NCBI RefSeq assembly: GCF_000960975.1
Contig: NZ_CP010803.1
Location: 1,216,001-1,280,000 of the forward strand
Length of the DNA: 64,000 bases
Source: Martelella endophytica
GTDB lineage: Bacteria; Pseudomonadota; Alphaproteobacteria; Rhizobiales; Rhizobiaceae
Direction: 5' to 3'
Shown here: positions 37,485-46,035 of the stretch, piece after piece
How positions within the stretch are numbered: the stretch's first letter is position 1
Layout of the letters: each line of letters begins with the position of its first letter
The notes under the pieces: generated by a model
The model's input: the letters and a program-made list of their open reading frames with translations, nothing else
Databases searched by the model: none
What the model was told of the DNA's origin: nothing
Position numbers and translations under genes: made by a program

Positions 37485-37880
37485 ATGGCCAAGATGATCC
37501 ACACGATGATCCGGGTGCTGGATGAAACCCGCTCCGCCGATTTCTACAAGCTGCTGTTTGGCCTGGAAGTGGTCGATCGCTATCCCTTCGATGGCTTCAC
37601 GCTTGTCTATCTCGCCAATGCCGAGACCGGTTTCGAGCTGGAGTTCACCGTCAACGCGGGTCGCGAGGCGGCCTATGACCTTGGCGATGGCTATGGCCAT
37701 CTGGCGGTGTCGGTCGAGGATGTTGCCGCCGAGCACCAGCGTCTCATCGATCTCGGCATACCGGTCGGAAAGCTCGTCTCGATGGAGCGGGAAGGCGCCG
37801 TGTTCGCCCGCTTCTTCTTCGTCACGGATCCGGACGGCTACAAGATCGAGGTGCTGCAGCGCGGCGGCCGGTTCCAGTGA
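37485..37880 (+). CDS. gloA: Lactoylglutathione lyase (glyoxalase I type VOC protein)
   Basis: 131 residues, one vicinal-oxygen-chelate unit pair. Metal-ligand positions are visible: His in IHTMIRVLDETRSADFYK at the N-terminus, Glu in ETGFELEFTVN, His in YGHLAVSVED, and Glu in GYKIEVLQ at the C-terminus. The order HTMIRV...FELEFTVN...GHLAVSV...KIEVLQ is that of glyoxalase I, which isomerises the methylglyoxal-glutathione hemithioacetal. GAGGA about 10 nt before the ATG at 37485 supports the start. It converges with the AAA ATPase gene. Confidence 0.88.
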   Translation: MAKMIHTMIRVLDETRSADFYKLLFGLEVVDRYPFDGFTLVYLANAETGFELEFTVNAGREAAYDLGDGYGHLAVSVEDVAAEHQRLIDLGIPVGKLVSMEREGAVFARFFFVTDPDGYKIEVLQRGGRFQ

Positions 37881-37890
37881 AGCTTCCGGC

Positions 37891-38421
37891 TCAGGCGCCA
37901 AGCGCGGTCAGCACGAAATCGGCGCGGGCCGCGACATCCGTCTTCGGCAACACCACCGGGCTGTAGCCAAGGCGCGGGTAGAAGGCCATCAGCCGCTCGT
38001 ATTCGGCGATCCCGTCCTCCAGCCCGTGCCTGCGTTCGGGATCGTTGCGATAGATCGCGGGCCAGGGCGGCGTCATGAAGACCTGCCGGTTGAACCGGCA
38101 GGTGAGCGCTTCGCGCGGCAGCGTCGCGTTGCCGGTCGCATGGGCAAGCCCGGCGATGGCATCGAGAAGGCCGCGATCGAAGAAGACGAGGCCGGTTTGC
38201 GCACACATCGCTTTCCGGTCGGCGAGCGCCATTTCGATGGCACGGCGGGCAAAGGCGGCCATATCCACCCAGGGCAGGGTGGCGCCGTCGCCGGCAAGCG
38301 CCTCGGCGACGATCCGCCGCCCCGGCTCTTCCACGATCAGGTGGCCGCGCCGGCCGAGTTCGGCAAGCAGCGTCGACTTGCCGCCGCCGGAACAGCCGGA
38401 AAGGATGACGAAATTGCGCAA
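37891..38421 (-). CDS. AAA family ATPase / kinase-like P-loop protein
   Basis: 176 residues with a Walker A loop, ILSGCSGGGKSTLLAELGRR, at about residues 6-25. EEPGRRIVAEAL follows, then LVFFDRGLLDAIAGLAH (Walker-B-like) near 84-100, and a C-terminal YERLMAFYPRLGY segment. This is the small AAA_28-type P-loop family, sometimes annotated as an ATPase or predicted kinase; activity is unproven. The start is probably TTG at 38421, just before the first strand and 10 bp after the MliC gene stop, so coupling is likely. The frame is open further upstream, antisense in register to the MliC gene, which I reject. Confidence 0.78.
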   Translation of the reverse strand: MRNFVILSGCSGGGKSTLLAELGRRGHLIVEEPGRRIVAEALAGDGATLPWVDMAAFARRAIEMALADRKAMCAQTGLVFFDRGLLDAIAGLAHATGNATLPREALTCRFNRQVFMTPPWPAIYRNDPERRHGLEDGIAEYERLMAFYPRLGYSPVVLPKTDVAARADFVLTALGA

Positions 38422-38431
38422 GGCTGCGTCT

Positions 38432-38797
38432 CTAGGGGGTGGTGGTCTTGCAGGCGATGCCTGGATCGTCGGGGCCCTTGAAGCTGTCGTAAAGCGTTGC
38501 CGTATCGCCCTTGACCCACCAGATATAAGGCCCGGCGGCATAGCGTGCGCCGGAGCCGGAGATGACCTCGCTTGCGACCGCGAACTGCTCTTGCCAGGCA
38601 AGCGTTGCCAGGGAAACGTCGCCGCTGTTGATATAGTGTGCCTCAAGCGTGAAGTCGCCGCAGTCATAGGTGGCGTCGATATCGCCGACTTCGGTCTCTC
38701 CCGGCAGCGTGATCTCGATCGTCGAAGCCAGCGCCGGCTGCACTGCGCCAAGCCCCATTGTTGCTGCCACGGCCAGCATCCGGTATTTCGCGCGCAT
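38432..38797 (-). CDS. MliC-type lysozyme inhibitor, exported
   Basis: 121 residues. A signal peptide (LAVAATMGLGAVQPALAS, about residues 8-25) has no lipobox Cys, so the protein is probably soluble and periplasmic. The mature domain matches MliC/PliC: ATYDCGDFTLEAHYINSGD, then VISGSGARYAAGPYIWWVKG and a C-terminal GIACKTT. The SGSGARY loop is the lysozyme-active-site insertion in MliC proteins, and the two Cys would form the conserved disulphide. AGGAGGTGG about 6 nt before the ATG at 38797 fixes the start. The AAA gene follows 10 bp downstream. Confidence 0.82.
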   Translation of the reverse strand: MRAKYRMLAVAATMGLGAVQPALASTIEITLPGETEVGDIDATYDCGDFTLEAHYINSGDVSLATLAWQEQFAVASEVISGSGARYAAGPYIWWVKGDTATLYDSFKGPDDPGIACKTTTP

Positions 38798-38901
38798 CAA
38801 ACCACCTCCTGTCATGCAATTTATCCGCTTCCGGGCTATGCTTTCGGCCACGGACATGTTGAAACCTTTCACGCAAACGCGCCCAAACCTTGGCAGATGA
38901 G

Positions 38902-38915
38902 TTGATCTTGCTCAA
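38902..38915. promoter_or_regulatory. FNR/FixK-like box upstream of pta
   Basis: TTGAT CTTG CTCAA matches the TTGAT-N4-ATCAA consensus with one mismatch. It lies in the 311-bp spacer between the divergent MliC and pta genes, 193 bp before the pta ATG and 105 bp before the MliC start. Nothing else was recognised in this spacer beyond the two ribosome-binding regions. Confidence 0.4.
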
Positions 38916-39108
38916 GGTCGCAGGAAAAACTTAGCCTTAAGTCGTAGGTCAACTTCGAAAGCCGCGCTCCGGCGGCCTTCCCAAACCCTGAAAGGGCGAA
39001 AAGCGAGAGATGGCAAGACCCTTCCGTCCGCAGGCCCGGCCTGTGTCCGGCGCTGCGGCCAGGCCTCCCCGCCAAGCCCATACGTTATGAACCAAGGAGT
39101 TCCAGACA

Positions 39109-40062
39109 ATGGCCGAAAAATTCGACGTCGCCGGCTTCAACAAGAATTTCATCGAGCGCGCAGCGCAGAAGCCCGCCATCGCCACCGCCGTTGTTCACCC
39201 CTGCAGCCGTGATGCGCTTCTGGGCGCCGTCGAGGCGGCCCATGAAAACCTGATCGTGCCGATCCTGGTCGGCCCCGAGGCCAAGATCCGGGCGATCGCC
39301 GACGAGCACGGCATCGACATTTCCGATTACAAGATCGTCGATACCCCGCACAGCCATGCCTCCGCGGCCCAGGCCGTGGCGCTTGCCAGCAAGGGCGAGG
39401 CCGAGGCGCTGATGAAGGGCAGCCTGCACACCGACGAATACATGGGCGCGGTGCTGAAGAAGGATGCCGGCCTCAGGACCGGCCGGCGCATCAGCCACGT
39501 CTTCGCCATGGTCGACCCGGAATATCCGAAGCCGTTTTTCATCACCGACGCGGCGATGAACATCAAGCCGGACCTCGCCACCAAGGTCGATATCGCCCAG
39601 AACGCCATCGACCTGATGCGGGCGATTTCCGACGTCGACATCATTCCGAAGGTGGCCGTGCTTTCGGCCGTGGAAACCGTCAATCCGGCGATCCAGTCGA
39701 CCATCGACGCCGCCTGCCTGTCGAAGATGGCCGATCGCGGCCAGATCACCAATGCGATCGTCGATGGCCCGCTTGCCTTCGACAACGCGATCAGCCTTGA
39801 GGCCGCGAAGATCAAGGGCATCACCTCCAGAGTTTCGGGCGATGCCGACATCCTGCTGACGCCCGATCTCGAATCCGGCAACATGCTGGCCAAGCAGTTG
39901 GTCCTGCTCGGCGGCGCCACCTCTTCGGGCATCATCATCGGCGCACGCATTCCGATCATCCTGACCAGCCGCGCCGATGGCCCGGAAGCCCGCATCGGCT
40001 CCTGCGCGATCGCGGCACTGATGGCCGATGCCCGCCGTAACGGACGCATGCCGGCGCTTTGA
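39109..40062 (+). CDS. pta: Phosphate acetyltransferase
   Basis: Converts acetyl-CoA and phosphate to acetyl phosphate, or the reverse. 317 residues, the short single-domain PTA/PTB form common in rhizobia (often annotated as a PTA/enoyl-hydratase type). Visible family elements: ALMKGSLHTDEYMGAVLKK near residues 101-119, RRISHVFAMVDPEYPKPFFI near 126-145, VDGPLAFDNAISLEAAKIKG near 222-241, and SSGIIIGARIPIILTSRAD near the C-terminus. A strong terminator follows 22 bp after the stop. An ackA gene, usually adjacent in rhizobia, is absent here. Confidence 0.9.
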   Translation: MAEKFDVAGFNKNFIERAAQKPAIATAVVHPCSRDALLGAVEAAHENLIVPILVGPEAKIRAIADEHGIDISDYKIVDTPHSHASAAQAVALASKGEAEALMKGSLHTDEYMGAVLKKDAGLRTGRRISHVFAMVDPEYPKPFFITDAAMNIKPDLATKVDIAQNAIDLMRAISDVDIIPKVAVLSAVETVNPAIQSTIDAACLSKMADRGQITNAIVDGPLAFDNAISLEAAKIKGITSRVSGDADILLTPDLESGNMLAKQLVLLGGATSSGIIIGARIPIILTSRADGPEARIGSCAIAALMADARRNGRMPAL

Positions 40063-40083
40063 AGCGACCTGCGTCCGAAAGAA

Positions 40084-40113
40084 GCCGCCGCAGCCTTTTG
40101 CGGCGGCTTTTTT
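40084..40113 (+). terminator. Rho-independent terminator of pta
   Basis: Perfect 9-bp stem GCCGCCGCA (40084-40092) and TGCGGCGGC (40099-40107) with a 6-nt loop, followed by six T at 40108-40113. Confidence 0.92.
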
Positions 40114-40196
40114 GTGCGCCGCGCGTGGAAGCCGGGTTGCTTTCGGGCTTCAGGGGCGTATAAACGCCGCCCTTCCACACCTCAAAGGACGGCATC

Positions 40197-41483
40197 ATGA
40201 CCGCGCTCGGCCTCGACTTCGGTACGACCAATACCGTGATCGCAATTCCCGGCAAGACCGAGGGCGAGACCCGGTCTCTCACCTTCGAAAGCCGCGCGGG
40301 CGTGACCGACACGATGCGCACCTGTCTTTCCTTCATGAAGGACCGCCAGGCTGCCGTCGGCGCGCCGCTTCTGACGGAGGCCGGTGCGGCCGCGATCAGA
40401 ATCCTCATCGATCATCCCGGCGAGTGCCGTTTCCTGCAGTCGATCAAGACCTATGCGGCGAGCCCGCTTTTCAGGGAAACCGCCGTGCTCGGCCGGCGCC
40501 ACACCTTCGCCGACCTGATGGCCGTGTTCCTGGAAAAGCTGATGACCTATGCCGGCGAGGGCTGGCCGACCGAGGTCTCCCGTGTCGTCGCGGGCCGGCC
40601 GGTGCGCTTCGCCGGCATCGGCGCGGATGAGGATCTGGCGCTCGAACGCTATAACGAGGCGCTGTCGCGCTTCGGCTTTCCCGAAATCCGCTTCGTGCTG
40701 GAGCCGGTGGCGGCGGCCTGGTATTTCGCCGAGCGCCTGAAAAGCGATGCCAATGTGTTGGTCGCCGATTTCGGCGGCGGCACAACGGACTATTCGATCA
40801 TCCGGTTTTCCAGAACGGAGGGCAGGCTTGAAGCCGAGCCGCTCTCCCATTCCGGCGTCGGCGTTGCTGGCGACATGTTCGACTACCGCATCATCGACAA
40901 TGTGGTGAGCCCGATGATCGGCAAGGGCACGCATTACAAAAGCTTTGGCAAGACGCTCGACGTGCCGTCGAACTACTATGCCAATTTCGGCCGCTGGAGC
41001 CAGCTCTCGATCTTCAAGACCACTCGCGACTTTACAGACCTGAAGAGCCTGGTGCGCGATGCGACCGATCCGGATGCGCTGGAGCTTTTCATCGAACTGA
41101 TCGAAAACGACGAGGGCTACCCGCTTTACGAGGCCGTCTCGGCCACCAAGCGGGCGCTGTCGGAGGCAGACGAGGCCGAGTTCTTCTTCGCGCCGCTTGG
41201 CCGCGACAGTCGCCGCACCATCCGCCGTGGCGATTTCGAGGGCTGGATTGCCGGTGAACTCGGCCAGATGGAGGCCGCCCTCGACGAGGCGATCGAAGGC
41301 GCCGGGCTGCAACCCGCTGAAATCGACAAGGTGTTCCTCACCGGCGGCACCTCGTTCGTGCCGGCGGTGCGAAAAATCTTCGAGAACCGGTTTTCCGATA
41401 TCGAGACCGGCGGCGAACTCCTGTCGATCGCCCATGGGCTGGCGCTGATCGGTTCGGGCGAGGCGTTTCCGCGAGAGGTATAG
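40197..41483 (+). CDS. Hsp70 family protein, YegD-like
   Basis: 428 residues. It is an actin-fold ATPase domain without the C-terminal substrate-binding domain of DnaK. Phosphate 1 loop is LGLDFGTTNTVIAIPG (residues 4-19), phosphate 2 loop VLVADFGGGTTDYSIIRF near 188-205, and the adenosine motif VFLTGGTSFVPAVRKIF near 380-396. YegD-type proteins are poorly understood relatives of DnaK; chaperone activity is not established. AAAGGACGG before the ATG supports the start. No J-domain or nucleotide-exchange partner is adjacent. Confidence 0.88.
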   Translation: MTALGLDFGTTNTVIAIPGKTEGETRSLTFESRAGVTDTMRTCLSFMKDRQAAVGAPLLTEAGAAAIRILIDHPGECRFLQSIKTYAASPLFRETAVLGRRHTFADLMAVFLEKLMTYAGEGWPTEVSRVVAGRPVRFAGIGADEDLALERYNEALSRFGFPEIRFVLEPVAAAWYFAERLKSDANVLVADFGGGTTDYSIIRFSRTEGRLEAEPLSHSGVGVAGDMFDYRIIDNVVSPMIGKGTHYKSFGKTLDVPSNYYANFGRWSQLSIFKTTRDFTDLKSLVRDATDPDALELFIELIENDEGYPLYEAVSATKRALSEADEAEFFFAPLGRDSRRTIRRGDFEGWIAGELGQMEAALDEAIEGAGLQPAEIDKVFLTGGTSFVPAVRKIFENRFSDIETGGELLSIAHGLALIGSGEAFPREV

Positions 41484-41700
41484 GCTCTTCTGCTGGCCGG
41501 GTATGCGTTCATTGTTGTCGTGTCCCCCCTTCTTTCGATTCTTCGCGTAGGGGCGCTGGCCAATCTTGCAGGTTTGAATTTGGCGCGGGATCCGTTTACA
41601 AGTATTATACTAAACTATCCTGTAAAAAATAAATATTACTAGTTCTATTGTCTCCTGAAATACAACCTTTACGTTAGTTTTATCAACAGTGGAGGTTGTA

Positions 41701-41931
41701 ATGAAGTTAAATCTTGAATTCGCGGATGGTGACATCGCCGCTATCGCCGAGCATGCGAGCAAAGAGCTTACGGAAAACCCCGAATTTGCGAGCCTGAATT
41801 TCTGCTCAATCTGGCCGCAGGCCAAAAGCATGCTGCAATTGCTTGCAGGTTTCTTGCCGTTTCCGGCGAGCACGGCGATCAACATCGTTATCAACATCGG
41901 CGACGGTGTCTATGCAAGTACCTGCAAGTAA
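41701..41931 (+). CDS. Small hypothetical protein in AT-rich patch
   Basis: 76 residues with GGAGG about 5-7 nt before the ATG at 41701. The N-terminal half is acidic and helical (FADGDIAAIAEHASKELTEN). The C-terminal half is hydrophobic (MLQLLAGFLPFPAST then AINIVINIGDGVYASTCK) and ends in Cys-Lys. Cys also occurs in NFCSIW. I do not recognise the family. The charged leader plus hydrophobic tail could fit a small membrane-active or precursor peptide, but no processing motif or modification enzyme is present. The 120 bp upstream are much more AT-rich than the surroundings, suggesting a foreign origin or a promoter. Confidence 0.65.
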   Translation: MKLNLEFADGDIAAIAEHASKELTENPEFASLNFCSIWPQAKSMLQLLAGFLPFPASTAINIVINIGDGVYASTCK

Positions 41932-41967
41932 AAATCCAGGAAGAGCTTTCAATTCACTTTTGTCGAT

Positions 41968-41992
41968 GACGGAGAACCAGGACTTCTCCGTC
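41968..41992 (+). other. Intercistronic hairpin
   Basis: Perfect 9-bp stem GACGGAGAA (41968-41976) and TTCTCCGTC (41984-41992) with a 7-nt loop, between the small gene and the passenger gene. It lacks a T tract and ends 21 nt before the next ATG, close to its Shine-Dalgarno. A role in attenuation or mRNA stability is possible. Confidence 0.6.
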
Positions 41993-42013
41993 TGCTTCAG
42001 ATCGGAGGGTAGG

Positions 42014-43312
42014 ATGTCAAGACGATCATTCCAGGCGCAACAGGACCGCAGACGAGCTCAGAAAAGGGTTCTGGGTGGCAGCACATATTCTTTTCTTTTG
42101 GCCCTGGGGCTTGCGGCGGCGATGCCGGTTGGTGTGCGCGCCGGCTGTTTTGAGGACAACAGTACAACGCTTTCCAGCACCGTTTACTGGAACGGTGAGG
42201 AAGAGATCGAGGGGCGCGTCAATGGTGGCGACGGCGAGTGGAACCTGTCAAAGTCGAACTGGACCGACGAATGCGGTAGCACGCAGCGCACCTGGGACGG
42301 CTCGATCTTCAGGGGCATTTTCAACACCGTAAAAGGCAATGTGCTTATCACAGAGCCTGTTCCCTTTCACATTCTCGAGTTCAGTGACGTGCAGGGATAT
42401 GTCATTGGTGGCGAGAGTCTGCAGATGCGGCGGGCAGACCGATACGCCACAATTGTCGTCGATTCCGGTCTGTTCGCGCAGATCAACGCCAATATCGAGA
42501 ACGATCCGATCCAGCCAAGGTTCGGGCCTGATCTGATGGTAATGGGCGGCGGCCAACTGACCCTGGTCGGCAAGAAGACCTTTACCGGCGAAACGATCGT
42601 TTACGAGGACACGGCCCTGAGCCTCGGGACGTCTTTACATTCCGGCAGCGTGGCCGGCGATATCCAGCTCATGGCCGGCGCGAAACTCGAGGTATCGTCC
42701 CTGAGGGAAGCGACATTCGACAATAAGGTCAGCAGCGAGGACTCCAGCGCCGAGATCCGATTCAAGGGCGGTGGCACCGTCTATTTCAATGGAGATGCCT
42801 CCGGGTTCAGCGGCACCACCACGAGCACAAGCAGCATCAATGTCACGTCCACCCTCGGCGGTGGTCTGCGGATGGAGTCATCAATTCAGGCAAGCCAGAC
42901 ATTTTCTCCCACGCTCTCCGGAAACGGAACGATCGGAAGCTATGGCGCGAAAGTGTCCATCGAAGATGGCACGATTTCGCCGGGCAACATCACCACTGGC
43001 GTTGCGCCCTTCTTCGGGACGCTGAATATCAAAGGCGATCTCGTTCTCACCGAGAAGTCGACTCTGACGCTGTCGCTTTCGACGCCCGATACAACGCAGA
43101 ACGATATGATATCTGTGACCGGAAGCGTGAGGCAACTCCCAGGCACGATCAGGGTGCCGGGCATGCCCAGCCGTGGCATTTACAAGGTCATGGTCTTTCA
43201 GAATGAGGATTTCGTGCCCCTCGGCGCCACGAAGTTCATTCCGGATGAGGGAGACCCCAACGAGTATACGCTCCTTCCCGGAAAGGAAGAGCTCTATATC
43301 TGGGCGCACTGA
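42014..43312 (+). CDS. Autotransporter-type passenger protein without beta-barrel
   Basis: 432 residues from the ATG at 42014 (GGAGGG upstream). A long basic N-terminus precedes a signal-like helix (YSFLLALGLAAAMPVGVRAG). The body is beta-helix-like: GGDGEWNLSKSNWTDE and WDGSIFRGIF resemble passenger openings, and LTLVGKKTFTGETIVYEDTA is a passenger-associated repeat. Near the end are LSGNGTIGS, DGTISPGN and LNIKGDLVLTEKSTLTLSL, typical of the last passenger repeats. It stops at LLPGKEELYIWAH, where a C-terminal transporter barrel should begin, and no barrel is encoded downstream. Either truncated or a secreted/cell-associated beta-helix protein. Lower G+C than neighbours. Confidence 0.75.
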   Translation: MSRRSFQAQQDRRRAQKRVLGGSTYSFLLALGLAAAMPVGVRAGCFEDNSTTLSSTVYWNGEEEIEGRVNGGDGEWNLSKSNWTDECGSTQRTWDGSIFRGIFNTVKGNVLITEPVPFHILEFSDVQGYVIGGESLQMRRADRYATIVVDSGLFAQINANIENDPIQPRFGPDLMVMGGGQLTLVGKKTFTGETIVYEDTALSLGTSLHSGSVAGDIQLMAGAKLEVSSLREATFDNKVSSEDSSAEIRFKGGGTVYFNGDASGFSGTTTSTSSINVTSTLGGGLRMESSIQASQTFSPTLSGNGTIGSYGAKVSIEDGTISPGNITTGVAPFFGTLNIKGDLVLTEKSTLTLSLSTPDTTQNDMISVTGSVRQLPGTIRVPGMPSRGIYKVMVFQNEDFVPLGATKFIPDEGDPNEYTLLPGKEELYIWAH

Positions 43313-43412
43313 CCGCAGAGCGTCTTGATCTGGAGCGATGCCGATCAATGACAACAGCCCCACAACCGGCGCCTTGGCCGATCGTGGGGCTGGCTGGCAT
43401 CTTAACGCGCTC

Positions 43413-44258
43413 TCAGTTCCCCGCCGCCATCTTCGCCTGCTTTGCCGCAAGCCGGGCCCGGATGTGGTCAACATCGGCGCGGGGGGTCGCCTTGAACAGG
43501 GTCTGCGTATAGTCGTGCTGCGGGTCGGTGAACACCTGATCGCGGCTGCCGCGTTCGACGACCTCGCCGAAATACATCACCATGATCTCGTCGCAGATAT
43601 AGCGCACTACCGAAAGGTCGTGGGAGACGAAGATATAGGTGAGGTTGAATTCGTCCTGCAGGTCGGCGAGCAGGTTCAGGATCTGCGCCTGCACCGAGAG
43701 ATCGAGCGCTGAGACCGGTTCATCGAGAACCAGCAGGCTCGGATTGAGGATCAGCGCGCGGGCGATCGCGATGCGCTGGCGCTGGCCGCCGGAGAACATG
43801 TGCGGGTAGCGCTCGAAATGCTCCGGCCCGAGACCCACCTTCTTCAACAGGTCATGCGCCTTGGCGCGCCGGTCCTCGGCGGTGTCGTCGGTATTGAGCA
43901 GCAGCGGCTCCATCAGCACGTCGCCGATCTTCTGGCGCGGGTTCAGCGAACCGTACGGGTTCTGGAACACGATCTGCACCTTGCGGCGCATCTCGGGCGT
44001 CGGGCGATGCTTCGAGATGTCGATCGCCTTGCCGCCGATCTGCAGTTCGCCCTCGGTCTGCGCGTCGATCATGGTGATGATGCGGGCAAGGGTGGACTTG
44101 CCGCAGCCCGATTCACCGACCAGCGCCAGCGTCTTGCCGCGCTCGACGGCAAAGTCGACGCCCTTCAGCGCCCTGACTGTGCGGGGCTTGCCGAACATGC
44201 CGCCCGGCACGATGTAGTCGCGGACGATGTTCTTTCCCTCAGCGACGATCTCGCTCAT
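43413..44258 (-). CDS. dppF: Dipeptide ABC transporter ATP-binding protein
   Basis: 281-residue ATPase of a peptide importer. Walker A GESGCGKSTLARI is near residues 47-59, the Q-loop FQNPYGSLNPR near 101-111, ABC signature MFSGGQRQRIAIARAL near 158-173, and Walker B LLVLDEPVSALDLS near 179-192. An oligopeptide-type C-terminal extension follows. It is the last gene of the leftward dppABCDF series and overlaps the dppD stop by 4 nt. The frame continues upstream inside dppD, but the ATG at 44258 is clearly right. Confidence 0.93.
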   Translation of the reverse strand: MSEIVAEGKNIVRDYIVPGGMFGKPRTVRALKGVDFAVERGKTLALVGESGCGKSTLARIITMIDAQTEGELQIGGKAIDISKHRPTPEMRRKVQIVFQNPYGSLNPRQKIGDVLMEPLLLNTDDTAEDRRAKAHDLLKKVGLGPEHFERYPHMFSGGQRQRIAIARALILNPSLLVLDEPVSALDLSVQAQILNLLADLQDEFNLTYIFVSHDLSVVRYICDEIMVMYFGEVVERGSRDQVFTDPQHDYTQTLFKATPRADVDHIRARLAAKQAKMAAGN

Positions 44259-45112
44259 GCGGCACCTCCCGTAAAGTCGGCCGAATAGTCGATGGTCGGC
44301 AGCCGGTCGCCGGTGGCGTTTTCCGGCAGGGCCGAAAGCAGCGCCCTGGTATAGGCATGCTTCGGGTTTTCGAAGAGGGTCAGGACGTCGGATTCTTCCA
44401 TCTTGCGGCCCTTGTACTGCACCACCACACGGTCGGCTGTCTCGGCGACCACGCCCATGTCGTGGGTGATCATGATCATCGCCATGCCGGTCTCTTCCTG
44501 GAGCTTGGCCAGCAGTTCGAGGATCTGTTTCTGGATCGTCACGTCGAGCGCCGTGGTCGGCTCGTCGGCGATCAGCAGCTTCGGCGAGCAGGCCATGGCG
44601 ATCGCGATCATGATGCGCTGGCACTGGCCGCCCGACATCTGGTGCGGATAGGCCTTCAGTCGGTCTTCCGGATTCGGCAGGCCGACGGCCTGAAGCAGTT
44701 CGACGGCGCGGGCGTGGCGGGCCTTGCGGTCGAGGTTGGTGTGCTGCTTCAGCACTTCCTCGATCTGGAAGCCGGCGGTGAAGCACGGATTGAGGCTGGC
44801 GATCGGCTCCTGGAAGATCATCGAGATGTCCTTGCCGATGATCCTGCGGCGCGCCTTCGGCGAGAGGCTGGCGATATCGCGGCCCTCGAAGGTGATGCTG
44901 TCGGCGGTCACCGTTGCCGTTGGCGGCAGAAGCCCCATCACGGCGAGCATGGCGACCGACTTGCCCGAACCGCTCTCGCCGACAATGGCGAGCACCTCAC
45001 CGCGGTGAATGCGGTAGGAGGCGTTGTAGAGCACGGTCGACTGGCCGGCGGCGGTCGGAAACGAGACCGAAAGGTTCTGGACGTCGAGGAGCGGTTCCAT
45101 CTGCTTTTCCAT
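44255..45112 (-). CDS. dppD: Dipeptide ABC transporter ATP-binding protein
   Basis: 285 residues. Walker A is [14 protein letters not shown] near 43-56, followed by the Q-loop [10 protein letters not shown], signature [16 protein letters not shown] near 160-175 and Walker [15 protein letters not shown] near 180-193. It pairs with DppF to drive import. GGAG about 9 nt before the ATG at 45112 lies inside the end of dppC, and the spacing to dppC is 4 nt. The stop overlaps the dppF start (ATGA). Confidence 0.94.
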   Translation of the reverse strand: MEKQMEPLLDVQNLSVSFPTAAGQSTVLYNASYRIHRGEVLAIVGESGSGKSVAMLAVMGLLPPTATVTADSITFEGRDIASLSPKARRRIIGKDISMIFQEPIASLNPCFTAGFQIEEVLKQHTNLDRKARHARAVELLQAVGLPNPEDRLKAYPHQMSGGQCQRIMIAIAMACSPKLLIADEPTTALDVTIQKQILELLAKLQEETGMAMIMITHDMGVVAETADRVVVQYKGRKMEESDVLTLFENPKHAYTRALLSALPENATGDRLPTIDYSADFTGGAA

Positions 45113-45116
45113 GGGC

Positions 45117-46025
45117 TCAGCTCCGCTTCAGCTTGGGATCGAGCGCATCGCGCAACCCGTCGCCGACGAGATTGATCGCCAGCACGGTGATCAGGATGGC
45201 AAGACCGGGGAAGGTGACGACCCACCAGGCCGACAGGATGAACTCGCGGGCCTCCGCCAGCATCGTGCCCCATTCCGGTGTCGGCGGCTGGGCGCCCATG
45301 CCGAGGAAGCCGAGCGCCGCGGCGTTCAGGATCGCATCCGAGAAGGACAGCGTACCCTGAACGATCAGCGGCGACAGGCAGTTCGGCAGGATGGTCTTGA
45401 ACATCAGCCGTCCGTTGCGCGCACCGGCGACGCGGGCCGAAATCACATATTCGCGGCGGGATTCGCCCATCACCGCGGCACGGGTCAGCCGCGCGAAATG
45501 CGGCTGCAGCACCAGTGCGATGGCGAGCATGGCGTTGACGAGGCCGGGACCGAGCACGGCCACCAGCACCAGCGCCAGAAGCAGCGGCGGGAAGGCGAGG
45601 ATGACGTCCATGACGCGCATGATCGCGACATCCACCCAGCCGCGGAAGTAGCCGGCGAGCAGGCCGAGCACGATGCCGAAGACCAGTGCGATGGTGACGA
45701 CGACGAGGCCGATCAGCAGCGAATAGCGCGAGCCGTAGATCAACCGCGAGAGCATGTCGCGGCCGACGGCATCGGTGCCGAGCAGATAGGTGGCCGTGCC
45801 TTTCGCCTCCCAGACCGGCGGGGTGAGCCGCATGGCGACGTTCTGGGCATTGGGGTCATGCGGCGCGAGGAAGGGCGCGAAAATCGCGATCAGCACGAGC
45901 ACGACGATGATAGCAAGGCCGATGACGGCGCCCTTGCTCCGGCTGAAATAGTGCCAGAACTCGGCGATCATCTGCAGGCGGACCCGTTTGCGCTGGGCCG
46001 CGGCGACGGAGACTTGGTCGGTCAT
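45117..46025 (-). CDS. dppC: Dipeptide ABC transporter permease
   Basis: 302 residues, six membrane helices. An N-terminal DppC/OppC-type region with one helix (GAVIGLAIIVVLVLIAIFAP) is followed by LLGTDAVGRDMLSRLIYGSR, a hallmark of this permease family. The EAA loop interacting with the ATPases is around EYVISARVAGARNGRLMFK near residues 195-213. AGGAGG about 6 nt before the ATG at 46025 sets the start. It forms the channel with DppB. Confidence 0.94.
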   Translation of the reverse strand: MTDQVSVAAAQRKRVRLQMIAEFWHYFSRSKGAVIGLAIIVVLVLIAIFAPFLAPHDPNAQNVAMRLTPPVWEAKGTATYLLGTDAVGRDMLSRLIYGSRYSLLIGLVVVTIALVFGIVLGLLAGYFRGWVDVAIMRVMDVILAFPPLLLALVLVAVLGPGLVNAMLAIALVLQPHFARLTRAAVMGESRREYVISARVAGARNGRLMFKTILPNCLSPLIVQGTLSFSDAILNAAALGFLGMGAQPPTPEWGTMLAEAREFILSAWWVVTFPGLAILITVLAINLVGDGLRDALDPKLKRS

Positions 46026-46035
46026 GGCGGTCCTC

